A DNA stretch of 64,000 bases, taken from NCBI GenBank assembly GCA_035293805.1, contig DATGMD010000031.1, positions 124,001-188,000 on the forward strand. Reading direction: 5' to 3'. Both the position numbers and the translations under genes were made by a program. Of this stretch, positions 7,580 to 14,765 are shown in pieces. Source of the stretch: JAJPHF01 sp035293805 (GTDB lineage: Bacteria > Chloroflexota > UBA6077 > JAJPHF01). The stretch's first letter is position 1, and the number at the start of each line of letters is the position of its first letter. A model generated the notes under the pieces. The model had not been told where the DNA came from and made no database searches. It was given only the letters and a program-made list of their open reading frames with translations.

Positions 7580-9481
7580 ATGACTGCCGCACGCTTTCGT
7601 CTGATCTACGTGCTGGTGGCCGCCATTGTTATCAGCGCCGCGATCTTTCCGAGCTTCGCCGGCCCCACCGCCACGGCCCAGGCGCCGCTGTTTAGCGATA
7701 CGACCGGGCAGCCGGCCCTCGCCGACGGCGCGTTTGGCCGGGCCGTGGTGCGCAATCGCTACGTGGACGTGAACTTCCCGCAGCTCGACGCGGCGGTCCG
7801 CACCCCGGCCAGCCAGAGCAGCGCGCTGCAGATGAACCTGTTTCCCTTCGTGTCCAACCTGTTCCCGGACGTGTCGATCACGGCGGTCCGCGACCGCGTG
7901 GAGGCCACGCGCTCGGGTCAGGGCGTCATCTGGCTCGGCAGGGCGCAGGGCGTGGCGGATAGCGCCATCACCCTCGTCAGCGAGGGCGGCGTGCTCGTCG
8001 GCAATATCCAGGTAGGCAACCGCTTCTATCAGATCCGTTACGCGGGCAATGGCGTGCACGCCATCCAGGAGGTCAACTCGCGTCTCTATCCCGACGAGCA
8101 GCCGCCGCTCCAGCTCACGGCGCCTGGGGCGGCGCCCCTACCGTCCGCCGCCGGGACCTCGGCGATTGGCGGGAGGGCGACCGGCGCGCCGGCCAGCGGC
8201 GCCAAGCTGAGCAGCCCGTCGGCGACCGGGACGACGAACGGTAACCCGCTGGGCGACAACGGTAGCACCATCGACGTGCTGGTGCTCTATTCGCAGGGGG
8301 CGCTGGCGGCCGCGGGGGGGACGACTGCGGCCATCAACAATCTCATCACGCTGATGGAAAGCGAGACCAACCAGGGATACGCGCAGAGCAACGTGACCCA
8401 GCGGCTGCGGGTGGTCCAGCGCCAGCAGGTCAACAGCGCGGAGGGCAGCACGAACCAGACGTACCTCGACCAGATGCTCAACCCGTCGGATGGCGTCATG
8501 GACGAGGTGCCGGGCCTCCGCAACGCCACTGGCGCGGACCTCGTGTTCCTCTTGCAGTCCGTGGTGGCCGACCCCTGCGGCCAGGCGGCGATGATCCTGA
8601 ACCCGGTGTCCACGTCGCAGGCGCCCGACGGCTACGCGGTCGGCGAGGAGGACTGCTCCACCGGCGCGGGGGGCTGGACGTTTGGCCACGAGCTGGGCCA
8701 CCTGATGGGCGCGCGGCACGATTGGGGCAGCGACCCGACGAACAACGCCCCGTTCACCTACAACCACGGCTACATCCAGCCCGGGCCGAATCGCTCCTGC
8801 TCGCTGATGGCCGTGCGCGGCGCGTGCAGCGCGGTGGGCAACAACCGCGCCAACTACTGGTCGAACCCGAACATCCTGGTGAACGGCCTGCCGATCGGCA
8901 TCCCGGAGGGGCAGCCGAACGCCGCGGAGAACTGGAAGACGCTGAACAACACGGCGTCGACCGTGGCGAACTTCCGCGCCTGCGTCGTGCAGCCGTGCGA
9001 CGTCCCGCCCACCGTCGGGCCGCCGCCGCCGACGGCCACGTCCACGCCGACGCCCAACCCGACCGCTACCACCACGTCGACGCCCAGTCCGACGGCCACG
9101 GCGACGCTCAGTCCGACCGCCACGCCGACGGGCACGGCCACGCCGATCTCGACGCCCGTCGTGAGCTGCAATCCGCGGCCGAAGGTGACGGTCAACGCCC
9201 AGCCGAGCGGCGCGAACACGTTGCAGGTGACGCTGCTGCCGGGCGCGAACGGCTGGATCAACCAGGTCCAGATCGGCGCGGCCACCAACGCCCGCATCGA
9301 CATCGCCGGGCAGACGGGCGTCACGGGCAACCAAACCTTCACCCTCCCGCCCGCGACGACCAGCCTGACCTTCTTCGTCCACCACGCGACGACGGGACAG
9401 GCCACCACGGTACCGCTCACGGTCGTCGACACCTGCGGCGCGTGGCCGACCTTCGTCGGCGGCGGCGCGAACGCCTTCTAG
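7580..9481 (+). CDS. Secreted zinc metalloprotease, metzincin (reprolysin-like M12/M72-type)
   Basis: A 633-residue exported protease: signal peptide (about 1-35), a propeptide domain (about 36-175), a linker, a catalytic domain starting near STIDVLVLYSQGAL, a Pro/Thr-rich linker (about 475-530) and a C-terminal beta domain bounded by two Cys. The zinc motif is HELGHLMGARHD, with H370, E371, H374, H380 and the metzincin D381; the Met-turn is CSLMAV. Extra cysteines near the active site suggest disulfides. The C-terminal domain, ending in TFVGGGANAF, is shared with the next protease and may anchor it or bind substrate. The start ATG follows AGGAG. Confidence 0.88.
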   Translation: MTAARFRLIYVLVAAIVISAAIFPSFAGPTATAQAPLFSDTTGQPALADGAFGRAVVRNRYVDVNFPQLDAAVRTPASQSSALQMNLFPFVSNLFPDVSITAVRDRVEATRSGQGVIWLGRAQGVADSAITLVSEGGVLVGNIQVGNRFYQIRYAGNGVHAIQEVNSRLYPDEQPPLQLTAPGAAPLPSAAGTSAIGGRATGAPASGAKLSSPSATGTTNGNPLGDNGSTIDVLVLYSQGALAAAGGTTAAINNLITLMESETNQGYAQSNVTQRLRVVQRQQVNSAEGSTNQTYLDQMLNPSDGVMDEVPGLRNATGADLVFLLQSVVADPCGQAAMILNPVSTSQAPDGYAVGEEDCSTGAGGWTFGHELGHLMGARHDWGSDPTNNAPFTYNHGYIQPGPNRSCSLMAVRGACSAVGNNRANYWSNPNILVNGLPIGIPEGQPNAAENWKTLNNTASTVANFRACVVQPCDVPPTVGPPPPTATSTPTPNPTATTTSTPSPTATATLSPTATPTGTATPISTPVVSCNPRPKVTVNAQPSGANTLQVTLLPGANGWINQVQIGAATNARIDIAGQTGVTGNQTFTLPPATTSLTFFVHHATTGQATTVPLTVVDTCGAWPTFVGGGANAF

Positions 9482-9621
9482 TGGTCGGTCACGCCTGAAG
9501 CGCTGGCGCGCCAGCCGCCGCCGGGAACGGCAAGCAAGGAGCCAGCTCGCACGGTTAGACGCGTGTGGCGTGGACAGCAACACAGCGCGGCGATAAATGG
9601 TGGGGCCGCACCGGGCCCTGG

Positions 9622-9627
9622 TATACT
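9622..9627 (+). promoter_or_regulatory. Candidate extended -10 promoter (TGG-TATACT) between the two proteases
   Basis: TATACT preceded by TG one base upstream forms an extended -10 element, which can work without a good -35. It lies about 170 bases before the second protease ATG, with a strong hairpin between it and the gene. The 314-base gap between the proteases otherwise holds no gene that I can support. Confidence 0.4.
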
Positions 9628-9682
9628 CCGCGACTAGAATAACCGGCCCCTTTCGGCGACACGGCTCGCGCTAAGCCCTCGG

Positions 9683-9731
9683 CCAGGTGGGTGGGTAGGT
9701 TTGGCTTCGCCAAACCTACCCACCCACCTGG
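9683..9731. repeat. Perfect 23-bp inverted repeat with a 3-base loop
   Basis: Arms 9683-9705 and 9709-9731 are exact reverse complements separated by TTC, giving a very stable hairpin (arm core GGTGGGTGGGTAGGTTTGG). There is no T-tract after it, so it is not a standard intrinsic terminator. A degenerate copy of the left arm (20 of 23 bases) occurs at 41203-41225, so it is probably a dispersed REP-like element. Confidence 0.75.
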
Positions 9732-9795
9732 GCCGGCCGCTTAGGATGGGCCGCTCTGCCGCGCCTTCCCCAACTTGGACGGGAGATATTGCTGC

Positions 9796-11685
9796 ATGCG
9801 TAGTCTCCGCGCGCGCCTGCTGGTGGCGCTGGCCGTGGTCGTCGGCATCGTCGGCATCACCGGGCCGAATCTGCGCGTGCCGTCGGCGACCGCCCAGGCG
9901 GGGCTGTTCAGCGACGCCATCCGGCAGCCGGCCGGCGACACCGTCCCTCCCCCGGACCGCACCGTCGTGCGCCGGCGCTACGTGGCCGTGAATCTGTCGC
10001 TGATGGACGGCACCCCGCGCAGCGTCGGGGTGCCGCTCGGGCGTGGGGACGTGCTGACGCTCAACCTGTACAACTACGAATCGCCGCTAGCCCCCCAGGT
10101 CACGGTGACCGCCGTACGCGACCGCGTGGTGCCGAGCAGCACGGGGCGCGGCTACGTATGGTCTGGCCACCTTCAGGGCTCGAATCCCTCGGCCGACCCG
10201 ATCACGATCGCCGTCGAGGACGGCGTCATGATCGCCAACGTCCACGCGAACGGCTCGAATTATCAAGTCCGCTACAACCCCGCGGGCGTACAGATGATCG
10301 ATGAGATCGACGAGCGCCAGATCCCGCCGGACACGCACGCGTATCTGACGGCCGCGCAGGCGCGGCAAATCGCCCTCGCCGACCGGGCCAACCGCACGGC
10401 CGCGGCGGCAGCCTCCGGCGCTGCCCGGGCGGCCGCGGCCAGCACGAGCGCGGACACCGGCACGACCATCGACATCCTGGTGGCCTATACGACCCAGGCG
10501 CGGGTCGAGGCTGGCGGCACCTTGGCTATCGTGGCCACGATCAACAGCGCCGTCGCCGAAGCGAACACCGCCTACAGCAACAGCCAGGTTCCGCAGACGA
10601 TGCGGCTGGTGGGCACCATGGAGACGACCTACACGTCGGCCGGGCTTACCACGCAGAACGGCCTGGTGACCGATCTGACGAACGTGACCGCCGTCGACAC
10701 CCAGGGGCGCTCAATCCCGAACGCGCCGATGGCCGACGTGCGCGCCATGCGCGATTCTCTGCAAGCCGACCTCGTCAGCCTCTGGGTCGAGGGCACGCTG
10801 CCGCCGAACACGGCCGGCAACATCGGCATCGCCTGGGTGATCAACAGCAGCTTCGCGAACAACCTGCAGCAGTTCGCCTTTCTGGGCTATAGTGTTGTCG
10901 CGCGTGCGTACGCGACCGGGCCGGCTTACACGTTCGCCCACGAGACGGGGCACAACCTGGGCGCCAACCATGATCGCGCGACCGACGCCTCCATCGCCAA
11001 TCCGCTCTATCCCTACGCCTTCGACTTCATCGCGCCCGGCAACGCCTTCCACACGGTCATGGCGTATCCGGACAAGTGCAACTTCTGCCCGGCGATCTTG
11101 AACTACTCGAACCCCAACGTGACGTACAACGGCGTCGCCACGGGCGTCGCCGGCTCGGGCGCCACCGCGGCGGACAACCACCAGACGCTCATCAACACGA
11201 TCAGTGCCGTGGTCAACTTCCGGCAGTGCAACCAGCAGCCGTGCAACGGCGCCGGCCCGACGCCGGCGCCGAGTCCCACCACGCCGCCGGCCGCCTCGCC
11301 CACGCCCGCGCGCACCGCCTTGCCGAGCGCGACGGCCACGCCGACGGCGAGCTGTAGCCCGCGCCCGGCCGTGACCGTGAACGCGGTGAACGCCGGCTCA
11401 GGCGTCCTCCAGGTCACCATCGCGGCGGGCGGCAGCGCGGCGACGGGCCCGCGCTTGCAGCAGCTGCAGCTGGGTGCGGCGACCAACGCGCTGATCGACG
11501 TGCCCGCCGCGGGGCTGACGGGCCTCACGAGCGGCCGAAGCGTCGTCCTGCCGGTGGAGACCCGCACGCTGGTGTTAACGGTCCGCCACGCCACCGCCGG
11601 CCAGGCGACCACCGTCCCGCTGACGGTGGTGGACGGCTGCGGCAGCTGGCCGACACTCGTAGGCGGCGGGCCGAATGCGTTTTAG
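9796..11685 (+). CDS. Secreted zinc metalloprotease, metzincin (paralogue of the upstream protease)
   Basis: A 629-residue exported protease with the same plan as its neighbour: signal peptide MRSLRARLLVALAVVVGIVG, propeptide with RRYVAVNLSLMDG and YVWSGHLQG, catalytic domain beginning TTIDILVAYTTQARVEAGG, zinc motif HETGHNLGANHD (H382, E383, H386, H392) and Met-turn FHTVMAYPD. A short Pro/Ala/Thr-rich linker leads to the shared C-terminal domain ending TLVGGGPNAF. The ATG is preferred over a TTG 21 bases upstream because it begins the signal peptide. The two proteases look like an old duplication with distinct specificity loops. The 3' end overlaps the next gene by 11 bases. Confidence 0.88.
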   Translation: MRSLRARLLVALAVVVGIVGITGPNLRVPSATAQAGLFSDAIRQPAGDTVPPPDRTVVRRRYVAVNLSLMDGTPRSVGVPLGRGDVLTLNLYNYESPLAPQVTVTAVRDRVVPSSTGRGYVWSGHLQGSNPSADPITIAVEDGVMIANVHANGSNYQVRYNPAGVQMIDEIDERQIPPDTHAYLTAAQARQIALADRANRTAAAAASGAARAAAASTSADTGTTIDILVAYTTQARVEAGGTLAIVATINSAVAEANTAYSNSQVPQTMRLVGTMETTYTSAGLTTQNGLVTDLTNVTAVDTQGRSIPNAPMADVRAMRDSLQADLVSLWVEGTLPPNTAGNIGIAWVINSSFANNLQQFAFLGYSVVARAYATGPAYTFAHETGHNLGANHDRATDASIANPLYPYAFDFIAPGNAFHTVMAYPDKCNFCPAILNYSNPNVTYNGVATGVAGSGATAADNHQTLINTISAVVNFRQCNQQPCNGAGPTPAPSPTTPPAASPTPARTALPSATATPTASCSPRPAVTVNAVNAGSGVLQVTIAAGGSAATGPRLQQLQLGAATNALIDVPAAGLTGLTSGRSVVLPVETRTLVLTVRHATAGQATTVPLTVVDGCGSWPTLVGGGPNAF

Positions 11686-12529
11686 TGTAATGGTCCCGCT
11701 GCGCCTGCTGTTGCTCGCGCTGACGCTCTGTGCCGTGGCCGGGCCGCGACAGGCGGCTGCCCAGGAGACGTGCCGCGTGCCGCCCGACGACCAGGTGAAC
11801 GCGGGCGGCGCGCTCGAAGGCCTGATGCTCGTGTTCCACGGCCTGTGGGCCGAGCCGCCGGACCTGGAGCAAGGGCTGGCCTTCGGCGACCCCGGCCCCT
11901 GTCCCGGCGGCACCCGCGACGGGTTCCGCGGCGTGGACATCATGGGCTGGGCGCTCGAAGTCTCCGGCCCCGCACGGCCGGAGCTGTGCTCGCCCTCGGA
12001 CCCGCCGGTCACCGAGCTGCCGCTGCGCAGCACGCGCTGCGTCGAGGAGAGCACGACCCTGGCGAGCCGTAACGCGCGGGTGGCCTACCCCGAGCTAGTG
12101 AGCCGCGCCCCGTTCCCGCTCCTCCTGCCGAGCAGCCTGCCTGACGGGCTGGTGCCGCGGTGGACCACCCTGCGCGTCACCGATCGCCGCGCGGGCAGCG
12201 GGGCGCCGCGCCAGTACGGCACGATCATCCGCTACCTGGGCGCTGAGGACGAGCCCTGGCTGCTGCTGCTCGAGGACACCGGCGAGGCGCCGGCTCCCTG
12301 GCTGGACCGCACGCGGGCCGACGTGCCGGCCATCGCGCTGCGCGGCACGCAGGCAAGCGTGCTCGACTCGCTGCCCGACTACGACGGTCCGGGCAACGGG
12401 CTGCTCTGGGAGGAGGACGACCTGCGGCTCGTGCTGTTCGGCACCTATAGCACGGACGAGCTAGCGGCCATCGCCCAGGGCATGGCGCTCCATCCCGCGG
12501 CCGCGCCCTCGCCTGACGACAGCCAGTAA
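11675..12529 (+). CDS. Secreted protein, possibly DUF4367-like
   Basis: A 284-residue protein with a signal peptide (MVPLRLLLLALTLCAVAG after a short lead), then a Cys-containing N-terminal part and a C-terminal part. In the latter, PFPLLLPSSLPDGLVPRWTT and LLWEEDDLRLVLFGTYSTDE resemble the outline of DUF4367-type extracytoplasmic domains ('P..lPeGy ... W.e.g..y.l.g.ls'). The resemblance is loose. An alternative ATG at 11690 would give a cleaner signal peptide. Its start overlaps the end of the protease gene, so coupled expression and a role beside the proteases are likely, but no activity can be assigned. Confidence 0.65.
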   Translation: MRFSVMVPLRLLLLALTLCAVAGPRQAAAQETCRVPPDDQVNAGGALEGLMLVFHGLWAEPPDLEQGLAFGDPGPCPGGTRDGFRGVDIMGWALEVSGPARPELCSPSDPPVTELPLRSTRCVEESTTLASRNARVAYPELVSRAPFPLLLPSSLPDGLVPRWTTLRVTDRRAGSGAPRQYGTIIRYLGAEDEPWLLLLEDTGEAPAPWLDRTRADVPAIALRGTQASVLDSLPDYDGPGNGLLWEEDDLRLVLFGTYSTDELAAIAQGMALHPAAAPSPDDSQ

Positions 12530-12565
12530 GGAAGCGATCGGTGGCCCGCGCACGCGCGGCCGCGA

Positions 12566-14011
12566 TCAGGACAGCGGCGGGCGCCGCCCCGCCCACGGCT
12601 GGGCTAGCTCCAAGGCTCGGGCGACGCGCAGCACCGTCGCCTCGGCGAAAGGCCGGCCGACGATTTGCAGGCCCAGCGGCAGCCCGCTGGTCGTCATGCC
12701 ACACGGCACGGATACCGCGGGGAACCCGAGCAGGTTGAAGACGCGCGTGAAGCGCAGCGTCGCGCCGCGCACGTCCTCCTCCGTGCCGTCCGGCCAGCGA
12801 ATCAGGTGCTCGTCGCGCCGCGGCGCCGGCACCGCGGCCGTCGGCGTCAGCAGCACGTCCACGCCATCGAACAGCCGCACCGTCTGCTCGACCAGGAGGC
12901 GGCGGGCCCGCTGCGCCTTGAGGTAGTCGGTGGCGAGCAGGGCGCTGCCCACTTCGAGCCGCGCTCGCACGGCCGGGTCGTAGTCGCCGGGGCGCGTGCG
13001 CAGCCAGCGCTCGTGGTAGCTGGTCGCTTCGGCGAACAGGATCGCGGCGCCCGCGGCGAAGGCCGCCGCGGCCTGCGGCAGCGGCACGTCGTCGAGGCGT
13101 CCGCCTAGCCCCGCCAGCGTCGCCGCCGCGCCGCGCACCGCAGCCTCCGTGGCCGGGTCCACGCGCTCGAAGAAGAAGTCGCGCGGCAGGCCGAGGCGCA
13201 GCCCGGCGACGCCCGCCTCGATGCCGTCGAGGTAGGCGGGGACCGGCGCGGCGCTGCTGGCCGGGTCGCGGGGATCGTGCCCGGCGAGCGCCTGCAAGAG
13301 CAGCGCCGCGTCGCGCACGGTGCGGGTCATGGGGCCCACATGGTCCTGCGACCAGCTGAGCGGCACCACGCCGTGCTTGCTGACCCGCCCGTACGTGGGC
13401 TTCAGGCCGACCAGGCCGCAGAGCGCCGCCGGCTGGCGAATGGAGCCGCCGCTGTCGCTGCCCAGCGCGCCGGCGCACAGCGCCGCCGCCACGGCAGCGG
13501 CCGAGCCGCCGCTCGACCCGCCCGCGATCCGCTCGGGGTCCCACGGGTTGCGGCACTCGCCGTAGTGCGGGTTCAGGCTGGTCGCGCCGTAGGCGAACTC
13601 CTCCATGTTGGTCTTGCCGACCGAGAGCGCGCCGGCGGCGCGGAGCCGGGCTACGACCGTCGCGTCCTCGGTCGGCACGAAGTCGGCCAGGATGCGCGAG
13701 CCAGCGGTAGTGCGGACGCCGGCGGTGTAGAACAGGTCCTTGATGGCTAGCGGCACGCCGTGGAGGGGGCCACGGTACTGGTCGGCCGCGATCTCGCGCT
13801 CGGCCGTTGCGGCGTCGGCCAGCGCCTGCGCGCCGGTGACGGTGATGAAGGCGTGCAGCGTCGGATCGAGGGCCGCGATGCGGTCGAGGTAGAGGCGCGT
13901 GATCTCGACGGGCGATAGCTCGCGGCGGCGCAGCCGCTCGCCTAGCGCCTCGATCGACAGGTACGCGAGGTCGCGGTCGGCGGCCTGGCCCACGGGACTT
14001 GGCTCACTCAT
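12566..14011 (-). CDS. Amidase signature family enzyme (GatA/AtzF-like)
   Basis: A 481-residue amidase. The Ser-cisSer-Lys triad is present and correctly spaced: K91 in VPLAIKDLF, S166 in GGSSGGSAAA and S190 in SDSGGSIRQP; spacings of 75 and 24 residues equal those of GatA. The rest of the signature (LVGLKPTYGRVSKHGVVPL) is standard. It hydrolyses a C-N amide bond in the cytoplasm. No GatB partner is present, so it is a free amidase rather than a tRNA amidotransferase. The small upstream gene encodes a GatC/AtzG-like partner. Hydrolysing amides from the nitrile hydratase nearby is a plausible role, but unproven. Confidence 0.9.
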   Translation of the reverse strand: MSEPSPVGQAADRDLAYLSIEALGERLRRRELSPVEITRLYLDRIAALDPTLHAFITVTGAQALADAATAEREIAADQYRGPLHGVPLAIKDLFYTAGVRTTAGSRILADFVPTEDATVVARLRAAGALSVGKTNMEEFAYGATSLNPHYGECRNPWDPERIAGGSSGGSAAAVAAALCAGALGSDSGGSIRQPAALCGLVGLKPTYGRVSKHGVVPLSWSQDHVGPMTRTVRDAALLLQALAGHDPRDPASSAAPVPAYLDGIEAGVAGLRLGLPRDFFFERVDPATEAAVRGAAATLAGLGGRLDDVPLPQAAAAFAAGAAILFAEATSYHERWLRTRPGDYDPAVRARLEVGSALLATDYLKAQRARRLLVEQTVRLFDGVDVLLTPTAAVPAPRRDEHLIRWPDGTEEDVRGATLRFTRVFNLLGFPAVSVPCGMTTSGLPLGLQIVGRPFAEATVLRVARALELAQPWAGRRPPLS

Positions 14012-14014
14012 CGG

Positions 14015-14212
14015 CTAAGCCCACGGCAGCGCGAAGACCGCGGCCGGCTCGGCAGCCGCGAGGTCGAGCGCGTCCAGGCCGTCGACGGCCGCATAGATGG
14101 CCGCGGTGGGCCGCAGCAGCGCATCCAGGGCGTCGGCGCTCAGGGGGAGGCCCGCGGCGGTCGTGATCGCCCCGAGCGTGTCGCGGGTAAGCGGGGGGCG
14201 CGGCTCGGACAT
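14015..14212 (-). CDS. Small AtzG/GatC-like amidase partner protein
   Basis: A 65-residue protein with ATG at 14210-14212 preceded by AAGGAG. The pattern LTRDTLGAITTAAGLPLS, a helical middle, then DALDLAAAEPAAVFALPW resembles the short AtzG/DUF4089-type proteins that wrap around AtzF/AtzE-type amidases, as GatC wraps around GatA. It ends three bases before the amidase ATG, which supports co-translation. It is too short and divergent for a firm family call, so the assignment rests on context and outline. Confidence 0.6.
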   Translation of the reverse strand: MSEPRPPLTRDTLGAITTAAGLPLSADALDALLRPTAAIYAAVDGLDALDLAAAEPAAVFALPWA

Positions 14213-14765
14213 GATCGGGCTCCTTCGCGGTGGGCGTCGCGGCTCACCATACGCGGCCCGCGCGGTCGCTGTCAACGGCCGGCGGCGCGGTGGCGGCATG
14301 CCGTCGGCACGGCAGCTGCCGCGTGTAGCTTGTACGGGGGTAGAGCGAGTGTCATGATGCTGGAGCTGCGCTGGTCGCCGAGCGGCAGGGGGCGAGCCCC
14401 GGCCCTACGTCCGCCGGGACCCGCAGCCTGGCGCCTAGCCGCCCCGGCCGGGCGGCAGGGGACGGGCCTCTGCCCGGCGATACCGTTAGCGTATGGTGGC
14501 GCAAGGGCCAAGAAAGCGGCTGGAGGAGCAGGCGGCCGAATGCCAGGCATGGCCGGCATCGCCTGCGCTATGCTTGGGCAGTAAGGGCAGGCGCGCGGAG
14601 TCGCCTGCCGCATAGCGAGCAGGAGCCCGATGAGCTGGTCTTTGGCGCGGCGCGGCGAGTTCTCGGGCGGAGCGGCGCGGCGGGCCGCGCCGCGGACCGC
14701 CGGGCCGCACGGTCGCGCGGCCCGGCGACTCGTGACAGCGCGGTCGCGTGGGCGGTGAGCCAGTG
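14213..14765. other. Intergenic region with dispersed GC-rich hairpins, no gene seen
   Basis: About 550 bases between divergent genes. I find no supported coding sequence. Two copies of a dispersed hairpin motif are present: GCGGCAGGGGGCGAGCCCCG around 14391-14405 and GGCGGCAGGGGACGGGCCTC around 14451-14475. The latter also occurs inside the MITE-like element near 32000. Promoters for the amidase pair and the YfhO-like gene must lie here, but no clear -35/-10 pair stands out. Confidence 0.5.

Noticed and set aside
8138..9583. A 481-codon minus-strand frame opposite the first protease
   Set aside because: Arg/Gly-rich shadow of a Pro/Thr-rich coding region with a complete metzincin motif on the plus strand.
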